A DNA stretch of 64,000 nt from assembly GCF_002355155.1 (NCBI RefSeq), contig NZ_AP017369.1, positions 2,914,001 through 2,978,000 on the forward strand, in the 5' to 3' direction. The translations under genes and the position numbers were made by a program. The stretch comes from Corynebacterium suranareeae (GTDB taxonomy: Bacteria > Actinomycetota > Actinomycetes > Mycobacteriales > Mycobacteriaceae). Below the pieces are notes generated by a model, which was not told the DNA's origin, ran no database searches, and saw only the letters and a list, made by a program, of their open reading frames with translations. This document shows positions 9,548 to 17,387 of the stretch, piece by piece (within the stretch, counting starts at the first letter, position 1; the number at the start of each line of letters is the position of its first letter).

Positions 9548-10615
9548 TTACTTTCCGCGGTTAACCATGGAACGAGCACCAGCGTTGACGATGAAGGTTA
9601 GGGCGAACAGCACAAGGCCTGCGGAGATGTATGCTCCAGCGCGGGTGTTGTCGTTGAATTCTGGTGCCGCGTTGGCAATGGCGGTTGCGAAGGTGGTGCC
9701 GCCGTCGAAAAGCGAAAAGCGGAACGCCGAGGATGGCGAAACAACCATGTAAAGCGCCATGGTTTCACCCAGTGCGCGACCAAGGCCAAGCATTGCGCCG
9801 GAGATGTAGCCGGACATGCCGAAAGGCAAGACGGTGAGGCGAACAACTTCCCAGCGGGTGGCGCCAAGTGCAAGAGCGGATTCGATGTGGCCCTTTGGTG
9901 TCTGGACAAACACTTCGCGTGCGGTTGCGGCGATGACCGGGAGGATCATCACTGCTAGGACGATGCCACCGGTGAGCATGTTGCGGCCTGTGGCAAACGA
10001 TGGTGAGTTTTGATAGGTGGCGAAGAGGAAGAAGCTTCCGCCCCAGCTTTCAATCCAGGTGTAGAAGCCGGATAAAGCTGGTCCAAGTACCTGCCAGCCC
10101 CAGAGACCGTAAACGATTGAAGGGACTGCTGCCAACATGTCAACCATGTAACCTAGTGGTTTAACCAGGCGTTTTGGTGAGTAGTTGGATAAGAAGATGG
10201 CAATTCCAAGCGCAATTGGCATTGCAATAACCAGCGCGATAACGGAGATCAGCAAGGTTGCTGCCAGTAGATTTGGAATACCGAAGTACATTGCATCAAT
10301 GTCTGTGGTGTTCCATGCGCCAGTGTAGGTAAAGAAGCCACCAAAGCCTTCAGCGTTGCGCATCAAGGCGGGAACGGCACGCCAGATGAGGAAAGCTGCA
10401 ATGGCTAAAATAATGGCAGTAATGATTGCTGCGGATGCAGTGGATAGGAACTCGAAGATACGGTCGCCGGGGCGTTTAACGCTTCCGCCGCCTTCTGCGA
10501 CAATTTTCTTAGAAGGCTTGGTCTGTGAGGAGTTCGCATTGACGGCAACTGGATGTGCCTCAACTTTGGATGCGTCCAAAGTCTGTAACTCCGATACTGA
10601 CTCATTAGTGGCCAT
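9548..10615 (-). CDS. pstC: Phosphate ABC transporter permease PstC
   Basis: 355 residues. A polar N-terminal tail of about 50 residues precedes six predicted membrane helices (first about 58-80). The EAA loop reads ESALALGATRWEVVRLTVLP. It pairs with PstA. Start at 10615 has AAGGAAA upstream. A hairpin between pstS and pstC probably lowers expression of pstCAB relative to pstS. Confidence 0.96.
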   Translation of the reverse strand: MATNESVSELQTLDASKVEAHPVAVNANSSQTKPSKKIVAEGGGSVKRPGDRIFEFLSTASAAIITAIILAIAAFLIWRAVPALMRNAEGFGGFFTYTGAWNTTDIDAMYFGIPNLLAATLLISVIALVIAMPIALGIAIFLSNYSPKRLVKPLGYMVDMLAAVPSIVYGLWGWQVLGPALSGFYTWIESWGGSFFLFATYQNSPSFATGRNMLTGGIVLAVMILPVIAATAREVFVQTPKGHIESALALGATRWEVVRLTVLPFGMSGYISGAMLGLGRALGETMALYMVVSPSSAFRFSLFDGGTTFATAIANAAPEFNDNTRAGAYISAGLVLFALTFIVNAGARSMVNRGK

Positions 10616-10660
10616 TGGTGGTTTATTTCCTTAACTGGCGTGGTGATAAAAAATCTTCTT

Positions 10661-10713
10661 CAGCCCAATCGGGTGCCCTCCCTGTTGGATTAGGGTGGGC
10701 ACCCGATTTGGCT
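10661..10713 (-). terminator. Intra-operon hairpin between pstS and pstC
   Basis: A stem of 17 bases (10662-10678 with 10697-10713, one mismatch) is followed on the minus strand by a T-rich run GATTTTTTATC about 11 bases later. The position suggests partial termination or a 3' stabiliser for pstS mRNA. Confidence 0.7.
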
Positions 10714-10748
10714 AAAAGTGCAGCTACGGTGGCAGCTACATTGCTCTG

Positions 10749-11873
10749 CTACTGAATAGCGTCAACTGCTGCAACGAGGCGGTCGTAGTGCTCGCCGGTT
10801 ACTGGGATGTAGCCGAGTGCTTCAAGCTGCTCATCCTGGGAGTTCAGTGCAACGGTCAGGAAGTCCTTGACCTGGTCGCGAGTGGTCTCGTCGTAACCTG
10901 CGGAGCAGACGATTTCGTAGGTGGTAAGAACCAGTGGGTATGCGCCGGCTTCGTTCATAGCGAACATGGCGTCGGTGTCAACAACCATGTTGTGGCCCTC
11001 GGTCAGGAAGTCGAGTGCACCAAGTGCAACGCCAACGGACTCAGAGTTGAGCTCAACTGGGCCGGAACCGAAGTCAATGTTGGCAATGCCCAGGCCTGCC
11101 TGGGTAGCGAAGCCGGACTCGACGTAGGTGATTGCGCCTTCGATGCTTGCGGTTTCAGAGGCAACACCGTTGGAGCCCTGTGCACCGGAGCCAACCTCGG
11201 TAGGGAACTGCTGGCCTTCAGTGTCCCAGATGTCGGTAGCTGCGCCAAGGAACTTCTGGAAGTTGTCAGAGGTACCAGACTCTTCGGAGCGGTACAGAAC
11301 GGAGATGTCCTGGTCTGGAAGCTCAGTGCCCTCGTTCTGAGCTGCAATTGCTTCATCGTTCCAGTTCGTGATCTCGCCCTTGAAGATCTGGGCGATGGTG
11401 TTGGTGTCAAGGTTGAGGGAATCTACACCAGGAAGGTTGTAAGCAATAGCGACTGGGCCGATGACGAATGGCAGGTGCCATGCTTCATTGCCTTCACAAC
11501 GCTCGGTAGCTTCTGCAGCCTGATCGTCCTTCATTGCGGAGTCAGATCCACCGAAAGCAACCTGGCCGGCAACGAAGTTGGTGCGGCCGGAGCCGGAACC
11601 TGAAGGGGTGTAAGCAAGGGATGCACCGCTGACTGCCTCGGAGTACTTGATACCGAAGTAGTCCATTGCGGACTGCTGGGAAGATGCACCTTCAGCAACG
11701 AGCTGACCGGTTACACCGGAAAGGCCCTCTACAGCTGCGGAGTCAGAAGATCCGGTAGAAGCTGCAGAAGTGGAGTCAGAGGATCCGGTTGAGTCAGAGC
11801 AAGCTACAAGTGCGAAGGAGCCTGCGGTAACTGCGCCCACGAGGGCGATGGAGCGCTTGAGAGTGAGGTTCAC
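10749..11873 (-). CDS. pstS: Phosphate-binding lipoprotein PstS
   Basis: 374 residues. The signal peptide ends in lipobox LVAC with Cys25 as the lipidated residue, followed by a Ser/Thr-rich linker. The binding protein fold has the phosphate-contact segments EGASSQQSAMDYF, YTPSGSGSGRTNF, FGGSDSAMKD and YRSEESGTSDNFQKFL. It captures phosphate outside the membrane and delivers it to PstCA. First gene of pstSCAB; PhoR-dependent induction under phosphate limitation is established in C. glutamicum. Candidate PhoR repeats lie 220-275 bases upstream. Confidence 0.97.
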   Translation of the reverse strand: MNLTLKRSIALVGAVTAGSFALVACSDSTGSSDSTSAASTGSSDSAAVEGLSGVTGQLVAEGASSQQSAMDYFGIKYSEAVSGASLAYTPSGSGSGRTNFVAGQVAFGGSDSAMKDDQAAEATERCEGNEAWHLPFVIGPVAIAYNLPGVDSLNLDTNTIAQIFKGEITNWNDEAIAAQNEGTELPDQDISVLYRSEESGTSDNFQKFLGAATDIWDTEGQQFPTEVGSGAQGSNGVASETASIEGAITYVESGFATQAGLGIANIDFGSGPVELNSESVGVALGALDFLTEGHNMVVDTDAMFAMNEAGAYPLVLTTYEIVCSAGYDETTRDQVKDFLTVALNSQDEQLEALGYIPVTGEHYDRLVAAVDAIQ

Positions 11874-12093
11874 GGGGAAGCCTTTCCAGTTTTTAATGAA
11901 GACATCGTCTGAGCAGATCCTGTAGGCGGGCTAGTTTCCCTCCGGATTGCTCACGATCTAAAAACCTAAGACCTGGAAATGACTAACTAAGGCCATATTG
12001 GTTAACAAACTGTGAACTCTGGGATAGCGTTCGGCAAATTTTGCCACCTCACACATCTCAATTGCGCTATTTAGAGACTCCAGTCACAAAAAT

Positions 12094-12146
12094 CGGCTAT
12101 TCTCAGAACTTTACAGACGAGAATCACCGATTTTCACAGAACTTTA
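12094..12146 (-). promoter_or_regulatory. Candidate PhoR-binding direct repeats upstream of pstS
   Basis: On the minus strand the block TAAAGTTCTG(T/A)GAA occurs twice (12127-12146 and 12094-12113), each followed by a CGAT/GCCG-like tail, with a register of 33 bases (about three helical turns). PhoR is known to bind loosely repeated 8-base motifs upstream of pstS. The assignment to PhoR is inference. Confidence 0.5.
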
Positions 12147-12159
12147 ACATCTGACTTTT

Positions 12160-13038
12160 TTATTTTTCATAAACCACGTGGCGTTCAGCAACTGTGAAGC
12201 CGAGTTTTTCATATGCGGCAACTGCCGGAGCATTGTCTGCCTCTACATAAAGGATGACTTTTCGGGCACCTTGTCCACGCATATGATGCAGTCCAAGTCG
12301 CATAAGAGGATCACCCAATCCACGGCCACGGTAAGCAGAAGCCAGTCCCACAACGTAGATTTCTTGTAGTTCCACGCTGTGTTGCTTCACCCAATGGAAA
12401 CCAACAATTTCTTCACCATCCCACAGGAACAACACATCAGAGTCTTGATACCAATCAGCCTTTTGAGCCTGAGCAAGCCGGTGAGTGTTCCAACCACCTT
12501 GTTCTGGGTGCCAATCAAAAGCCTCGTTGTTGGCTTGCAACCACTTTGCCTCCGCTGCGGATTTCTCCATTGGTGCATTGGCCAAACTGCTGTGGGTAAT
12601 GCCCTCTGGGTCCTTGTATACAGCCGATTCTTCCAATGCAGGGCCTTCAATAGCCATGACTAAAAGCTCGCGTGTCTTTTTCATCCGCAGTGTAGAAGCC
12701 AAGGCTTGCGCAGCTTGGGTATTGCCATGAGCCCAGATAGAAGAGGTGGGGGTGGCGTCGATAAGTGCTTTGCCGATGCCCTGGCGCCTGTGCGCCGGGT
12801 GGACAGCGAGCTCCGTGGTTTCATCGTCCGTGGCCGCGAGGCCCACAATTTTTTCATTGAGGGTAACAATGAGATGCGAATGTCCAAGCCCAGGTTCTGC
12901 AAGGCCACGGACAAATTGCTCAGAAAGTGCATCCACGCCATCAACGGCGCGTACCTCTTTCAACAGCAGTATTGCCTGCTCACGCAGGTCACGATCCAAC
13001 GCGATTTGTGTGCTTTTAATGCGATCGGGAGTAGTCAT
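12160..13038 (-). CDS. mshD: Mycothiol synthase (N-acetyltransferase)
   Basis: 292 residues, two GNAT domains in tandem (about 15-135 and 150-290). MshD acetylates Cys-GlcN-Ins with acetyl-CoA, the last step of mycothiol synthesis. Acetyl-CoA loops: HRRQGIGKALID in the N-terminal domain and YRGRGLGDPLMRLGLHHMR in the C-terminal domain. ARKVILYVEADNAPAVAAYEKLGF is a classic GNAT end. The gene is probably leaderless: TAACCT (13045-13050) ends 6 bases before the ATG. It is divergent from the LmeA-like gene. Confidence 0.93.
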   Translation of the reverse strand: MTTPDRIKSTQIALDRDLREQAILLLKEVRAVDGVDALSEQFVRGLAEPGLGHSHLIVTLNEKIVGLAATDDETTELAVHPAHRRQGIGKALIDATPTSSIWAHGNTQAAQALASTLRMKKTRELLVMAIEGPALEESAVYKDPEGITHSSLANAPMEKSAAEAKWLQANNEAFDWHPEQGGWNTHRLAQAQKADWYQDSDVLFLWDGEEIVGFHWVKQHSVELQEIYVVGLASAYRGRGLGDPLMRLGLHHMRGQGARKVILYVEADNAPAVAAYEKLGFTVAERHVVYEK

Positions 13039-13044
13039 GCACCC

Positions 13045-13050
13045 AGGTTA
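13045..13050 (-). promoter_or_regulatory. -10 element of mshD (leaderless)
   Basis: TAACCT on the minus strand, 6 bases before the ATG at 13038, with no Shine-Dalgarno sequence. Confidence 0.55.
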
Positions 13051-13097
13051 GCCCCAACTTTGAATCTCTTGCAGGAACGTGGGGTAAAGATATAGAT

Positions 13098-13883
13098 GTG
13101 GAAAAATCCAAAAAACGAGTATTAACCATCGCAGTATCGACAATCGGAGCCGTTGCGGTTGCAGGCAGCGCTTTTTGGATCGTGGATTCTTCCATCGCAG
13201 CGCACGCCGAACGCAACCTATCCAATGCCGTGGCAGAGTCTGCAGATCTAGACAACTCCCCGCGCGTATTCTTAGGCGGTTCCATCTACACCACCTCCCT
13301 ACTTACCGGCGAACTCGACTCAGTCAGCATCGACATGCTTGACGTAGACATCCCCGGAGTCGGCATGGTCAACGCCCGCACCGAAGTAAAAAAGGTAGAA
13401 GTCACACGCGAACAAGTAATGTCTGGCGATCTAAACGGTGCAAACGCTGAAACATTCACGCGTTCCTTACGCATGGATGGAGTCGCCATCGGCGCACAGC
13501 TCGGCATCACAGACCTCGACATCTCCCACCCCATCGACATCTCCCCCTCCGGCGGCCTGGCCTCCGAAGCGCTACTCACCGGCACCCCACCCGGCGCGAA
13601 AGACCCCATCAGCGTGCTGGTCACCCTCCGCCTAGTCGGCTCCGAATTCCAGATGCTGCCCTATAAGCTTATCGACGCCCCCTCCGGCCTCACCCTCGAC
13701 GACGTAGCTTCAGCCTTCACCTGGAAAATCGACACCTTGCAATTACCCCTCGCAGATCGCGCCATGGCGGTCTATCTTGCCGGTGGCTCCATCCACTTCC
13801 AATCAGAAGCCCGCAACGTGCAGCTCACCACCCGCGAACTCTCCCCACTAGCTGCGCCAGAAGAAGATTCCGACGGCTCCTAA
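13098..13883 (+). CDS. LmeA-like phospholipid-binding protein (DUF2993)
   Basis: 261 residues. One N-terminal membrane helix or uncleaved signal (about 7-28, VLTIAVSTIGAVAVAGSAFWIV) is followed by an extracytoplasmic domain matching DUF2993: an opening with ILGGSIYTTSLLTGELDSVSIDMLDVDIPG and the later IDALPL-like strand TLQLPLADRAMAV. LmeA proteins bind phospholipids in the mycobacterial envelope and help lipomannan elongation; that role here is inferred from family. GTG start at 13098, 59 bases from divergent mshD. Weak ribosome binding site, possibly leaderless. Confidence 0.7.
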   Translation: MEKSKKRVLTIAVSTIGAVAVAGSAFWIVDSSIAAHAERNLSNAVAESADLDNSPRVFLGGSIYTTSLLTGELDSVSIDMLDVDIPGVGMVNARTEVKKVEVTREQVMSGDLNGANAETFTRSLRMDGVAIGAQLGITDLDISHPIDISPSGGLASEALLTGTPPGAKDPISVLVTLRLVGSEFQMLPYKLIDAPSGLTLDDVASAFTWKIDTLQLPLADRAMAVYLAGGSIHFQSEARNVQLTTRELSPLAAPEEDSDGS

Positions 13884-13956
13884 CGCATTGAGGGGGATAT
13901 TGAATGTGTGATCTCGAAGTTAAAGCAACCACGAAATAGCTTCAGGAGTTCTACAT

Positions 13957-14029
13957 TGCGACTTCACGGTGGCGACTTCACTAGGAAAAAGGGACATCAC
14001 CGACCGAAGTCGACCATGTGAAGTCGCCC
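13957..14029. repeat. GCGACTTCAC inverted repeat cluster
   Basis: GGCGACTTCAC (13971-13981) is perfectly complementary to GTGAAGTCGCC (14018-14028). A further TGCGACTTCACGGT copy lies at 13957-13970 and CCGAAGTCGAC inside the loop, giving alternative pairings. Confidence 0.7.
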
Positions 14030-14106
14030 ATCAACCTGGCTTTGTTTGTGTGGCTCGGGATTGAGGGGCTAATAGCAGTTAGCAGGTTGGGGCAGCTCCC
14101 CGAAAC

Positions 14107-14234
14107 CGTCAAATACGACCAAATCCATAGGCAGTTCAAAGATCCTTGGTCACCAGTGCAAGTTTGCTGACCCGGATAGCGTCGTATTCGACCAAAACCT
14201 CCTTTGAAGAAAGCGTTCTTGGTCGTCAGGTGAA
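14107..14234. repeat. Palindromic repeat R3, copy 1
   Basis: Bounded by ACGACCAAAT and TTGGTCGT, with internal TTGGTCA and CGACCAAAA units. The same arrangement of four GACCAA/TTGGTC units recurs at 40115-40243 and 41275-41396. Confidence 0.7.
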
Positions 14235-14398
14235 GTAGTGCGCAAAACCGACAAAAGGAGCCGGAAAAAGTGACCCCACAGATTCGCGTGTAAAGCCCTA
14301 ACAGACCTCGGTTGATACAAATACTCACGTGGAAATCTCAGGCGCTTAAACGGGGTATCTGGCGGGGATGAAGAACATTAAGGAATCTCGCGCTTGAG

Positions 14399-15517
14399 CT
14401 AAATCCCAAAGGTGCGCACTCTAAGAAAATCTCGAACATGCTTTAACAGGTGAAAAACCCAATTCATCTCAGGAGGCGCCGGATGAGTTTTCGGTGCATA
14501 AACTTTTAAAGCGTGTGCGACAGATTCCAACACCACTTTCGTTGGCTTTCCTTCATATTCCCCATCGACCTGGAAACGCTGATCGCTGGCACAGGTTAAG
14601 GTCACTTTTTCTGCATCATCAAACGCGATGGTGCGTTTAGCGATCAAACTTTCCAGTTTCCTCCCGTGCCCCACTCCGATCAGGTGCATCATGGCCGCTA
14701 CTCCCCCGAATCCCCTGACTTTTGTGAGTCCAAAAAGCCCAAGGCCAGTATCAAAAGAATTCCTGGGATTTGTCACTACCGGCAACGGGCCCACAAATGT
14801 CCAGGGATTGGTATTGGAGGCGAGCAGCATGGGCACGTCGTCCTTTTGTAGCTGATTTCCTTCGCTATCGACTGCCTCGACTGTGATTTTCGGTGGTTTA
14901 ATTTGAGTTTTCACCCATGCCCGCAGACTGACCTGCAGATACAACAGCGGTGATGCAGCAAACCCCCGAGAGCGAGCCCTCTCCATCCGCGCAATCACAT
15001 CCGCGTCGATGCCAAATCCAGCGTTTACTGCGAACCAGCGCGTTGGCTGATCATCGCCTTTCCATGTACCCAGCGTGATGGTTCTGGTGTGATTCTTCCT
15101 GATCAATTCCACCAAAGCATCAGCGGCGGAATATGGATCTGTTGGATAGCCTAAAGCTCGCGCAAATACATTGGCAGAGCCGGTTGGAAGCACCGCGATG
15201 GCTGGTAAATCTTCAAGGTTTCGAAAATCACCTTCCGCCGACCCAAGTAATCCATTTATCACTTCATTGACTGTGCCATCCCCACCGGCGGGGATAATCA
15301 CATCGAAATCATCCGTAGTTAAGCCTGCGACAATTTCCTCAGCATGGCCTCCGTAGTGCGTAAACCTCGCTTCAAGGCGCAAACCTTCAATCGCCATCAA
15401 CTCAGGCACCACACGGCGGAAGAGTTCCTGCGTCTGCGTGGTGGACTCAGGGTTTGCGATCAGAAGAACATGCACGTTGTCTAATGGTAGTGGCAAAACG
15501 CTAGTCTTGAGTGTCAT
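14399..15517 (-). CDS. Diacylglycerol kinase-like / lipid kinase family protein
   Basis: 372 residues. The catalytic domain (DAGKc, about 10-140) begins VHVLLIANPES and contains the nucleotide-binding loop PAGGDGTVNEVINGLL and LPTGSANVFARALGYP, as in bacterial DgkB/YegS proteins. The C-terminal half (WFAVNAGFGIDADVIARME to VDGEYEGKPTKVVLES) is the accessory beta domain. It likely phosphorylates diacylglycerol or a related lipid. The start at 15517 has AGGGGTGG 11 bases upstream; an upstream ATG (15646) would lie deep in the divergent gene. The start codon shares CATG with the divergent nitrobindin-like gene. A sphingosine kinase-like specificity cannot be excluded. Confidence 0.85.
   Translation of the reverse strand: MTLKTSVLPLPLDNVHVLLIANPESTTQTQELFRRVVPELMAIEGLRLEARFTHYGGHAEEIVAGLTTDDFDVIIPAGGDGTVNEVINGLLGSAEGDFRNLEDLPAIAVLPTGSANVFARALGYPTDPYSAADALVELIRKNHTRTITLGTWKGDDQPTRWFAVNAGFGIDADVIARMERARSRGFAASPLLYLQVSLRAWVKTQIKPPKITVEAVDSEGNQLQKDDVPMLLASNTNPWTFVGPLPVVTNPRNSFDTGLGLFGLTKVRGFGGVAAMMHLIGVGHGRKLESLIAKRTIAFDDAEKVTLTCASDQRFQVDGEYEGKPTKVVLESVAHALKVYAPKTHPAPPEMNWVFHLLKHVRDFLRVRTFGI
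15502..15507 (+). promoter_or_regulatory. -10 element of the nitrobindin-like gene, inside the divergent coding region
   Basis: TAGTCT, 8 bases before the ATG at 15516. It lies within the first codons of the divergent kinase gene. Confidence 0.5.
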
Positions 15518-16205
15518 GAGCGAAAATTCCACCCCTAATAATCCAGTAGTCCCAGGTGCAGGCGCAGACGGCCCATCGCTGTCCGATTCTGCAAGCATCA
15601 GCGGATCCGACGCAGTAAACCTCGCTGCCGAACAATCCAAGAGCACCGCTCACCGCAACATCCCAGGACTCGGCGACCTCCCAATTCCTGATGACACCGC
15701 AAACCTCCGCGAAGGTCCCAACCTTCACGATGGTCTCCTAGCGCTGCTTCCTCTCGTGGGCGTATGGCGTGGCGAGGGCCAAGCGGACACCGCAGAAGAA
15801 GGCCAGTACGCATTCGGTCAGCAGATCACCTTTGCTCACGACGGCGAAAACTACCTCTCCTATGAATCCCGCATGTGGAAACTCGACGAAGAAGGCAACG
15901 CCACCGGAGTTGATCAGCGTGAATCCGGTTTCTGGCGCATCAACCTCAAAGATGAAATTGAGTTCGTGTGCACCCACGCTGGCGGAGTCGCGGAAATCTA
16001 CTACGGCCAACCACTCAATGAGCGCGCTTGGGAATTAGAATCAGCTTCCACCATGGTCACGGCCACTGGCCCTGGAACCCTGGGACCAGGAAAGCGTCTT
16101 TACGGGCTACTTCCAACTAATGAATTGGGTTGGGTTGACGAGCGTTTGGTTGGCGACGAGCTTAAACCACGCATGTCTGCTCAGCTCACCCGCGTAATCG
16201 GCTAA
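15516..16205 (+). CDS. Nitrobindin-like (FABP-like) protein
   Basis: 229 residues. An N-terminal low-complexity stretch of about 65 residues precedes a 10-strand beta-barrel beginning LLPLVGVWRGEGQAD, the nitrobindin GxWxGxG motif, then LSYESRMW and ESGFWRI. Nitrobindins bind haem b and isomerise peroxynitrite. The C-terminal motif that usually supplies the haem-ligand His (PHLxARL) reads LKPRMSAQL here, with Arg in the His position as I align it, so haem binding is doubtful. Start ATG 15516 overlaps the start of the divergent kinase gene. TAGTCT 8 bases upstream suggests a leaderless transcript. Confidence 0.85.
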   Translation: MSENSTPNNPVVPGAGADGPSLSDSASISGSDAVNLAAEQSKSTAHRNIPGLGDLPIPDDTANLREGPNLHDGLLALLPLVGVWRGEGQADTAEEGQYAFGQQITFAHDGENYLSYESRMWKLDEEGNATGVDQRESGFWRINLKDEIEFVCTHAGGVAEIYYGQPLNERAWELESASTMVTATGPGTLGPGKRLYGLLPTNELGWVDERLVGDELKPRMSAQLTRVIG

Positions 16206-16259
16206 AATTCGGTGTCTTTTTGGGGAGGGCACATTTACAACTGAAGCCCCAAAACAAAC

Positions 16260-16305
16260 CTGGCGTGTCAAGATTTTCAAAGAATAGGGAATCTTGACAC
16301 GCCAG
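16260..16305. terminator. Bidirectional hairpin terminator, repeat family D copy 1
   Basis: A 16-base perfect stem (16260-16275 with 16290-16305) is followed by TTTTC on the plus strand. It lies between the convergent nitrobindin-like gene and pabC. Almost the same arms recur at 41438-41480. Confidence 0.85.
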
Positions 16306-16335
16306 TTTTCAGGCCCACAAGAGGACTAAAACCTC

Positions 16336-17280
16336 TTACCCCAGCGCTTTGTTGATCAGCGCCTTGATTTCTTTTTCATTATCCGGCCTGCGTAATTTGT
16401 GCCCGTCTAGTCTTCGTACCCGCACTGGCCCTCGCACGGACGATACCAACCACACGCTGTCGGCGCCGAAGAGATCGTCCACTGTTAGATCTTTTTCTTT
16501 ACATCGCCAGCCTTTTTCCGTGGCGTGTGCAAATAGTGCTGCTTGGGTGGTTCCGGGGAGGATGTCTCCGCCTGGAGATGGGGTACGGATTTTGTCACCT
16601 TTGAAACTCACCACGGTGGAGGTGGCGCCTTCTAAAACGCGGTCGCCGTCGATAAAGATTACATCGTCAAATCCGTTTGCTTTGGCGTAGCGTAGGGCGG
16701 CCATATTTGCTGCGTAGGCTAATGTTTTAGCTCCAACGGTCAGCCATGGTGCAGGGGTTTGTTCCACTTTGGATAGCTCGCCTCTGGTGGCTTTGGCGAT
16801 TCCAGGGAGGCCGGTGTCGATAGAATATCCCCTCGAACTGGTCATGACCGATACACCTTGCTCGCGCTGCACAAGTTTTTCTTCGGAGATCGGTGTGATG
16901 GTTAGCCACCCGGAGGCTAGGCCGGTGGAGGATCGTCCTCGGCTGAGTGTCCACGTGCATGAGGCATCGCCAGCGTTTGGGTGGGCATACCAGGATTCGA
17001 TGCCCATTTGGGTGGCTTTTTCCCAGTCTTCCAAAATGGGTTCTGGTAGTCCTAAGAGTGCTGCTGAAGCTTTGAATCGTTCTCCATGTCGGCGCACATT
17101 ACAACCGTGACCGTCGCGAATAAGCAGTGTTTCAAAGATGCCGTCTCCGCGGGTTAATGCGGCATCATCCCAGAACACCATGGGTAGGTTGGGGTTTTGC
17201 TGGCGGATGGACCCACCGTAGGGTTCGACAATTAAGATCACCGGCGTCGGTGCAGACATGGGACGAGGTTCAAGCGCCAT
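16336..17280 (-). CDS. pabC: Aminodeoxychorismate lyase-like, class IV aminotransferase fold
   Basis: 314 residues. Class IV PLP enzymes include aminodeoxychorismate lyase (folate synthesis), branched-chain and D-amino-acid transaminases. DDAALTRGDGIFETLLIRDG is the family N-terminus. VGAKTLAYAANMAALRYAKANGFDDVIFID contains the PLP Lys in KTLAY. GATSTVVSF and PGGDILPGTTQAAL are the substrate and phosphate loops. PabC releases pyruvate from aminodeoxychorismate to give p-aminobenzoate. The symbol rests on family and length, not on a partner gene nearby. Leaderless start: CATAAT is 8 bases before the ATG. Confidence 0.78.
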   Translation of the reverse strand: MALEPRPMSAPTPVILIVEPYGGSIRQQNPNLPMVFWDDAALTRGDGIFETLLIRDGHGCNVRRHGERFKASAALLGLPEPILEDWEKATQMGIESWYAHPNAGDASCTWTLSRGRSSTGLASGWLTITPISEEKLVQREQGVSVMTSSRGYSIDTGLPGIAKATRGELSKVEQTPAPWLTVGAKTLAYAANMAALRYAKANGFDDVIFIDGDRVLEGATSTVVSFKGDKIRTPSPGGDILPGTTQAALFAHATEKGWRCKEKDLTVDDLFGADSVWLVSSVRGPVRVRRLDGHKLRRPDNEKEIKALINKALG

Positions 17281-17288
17281 AATGCCTG

Positions 17289-17294
17289 ATTATG
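17289..17294 (-). promoter_or_regulatory. -10 element of pabC (leaderless)
   Basis: CATAAT on the minus strand, 8 bases before the ATG at 17280. Confidence 0.55.
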
Positions 17295-17374
17295 CACGGT
17301 TGTTCCCCTTCTCGCCCACTGGTACTAACCACTTGGGTAAAAATGAGGAATAACCCTTCGTGTCAGATTGTGGG

Positions 17375-17380
17375 TACTAT
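17375..17380 (+). promoter_or_regulatory. -10 element of the YgfZ-like gene (leaderless)
   Basis: TACTAT, 7 bases before the GTG at 17388. It decides the start: the in-frame ATGs at 17292 and 17343 lie upstream of the predicted transcription start. Confidence 0.6.
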
Positions 17381-17387
17381 CGAAGAC

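Larger units (their letters stand above)
13884..14398. other. Non-coding region with palindromic repeats
   Basis: About 515 bases without a gene. It holds a GAAGTCG/CGACTTC palindrome cluster (13957-14029) and repeat R3 copy 1 (14107-14234). Minus-strand open frame 13981-14328 only reads these repeats. Confidence 0.6.

Noticed and set aside
10788..11603. 271-codon open frame opposite pstS
   Set aside because: Antisense shadow of a certain gene; no start signals and no recognisable product.
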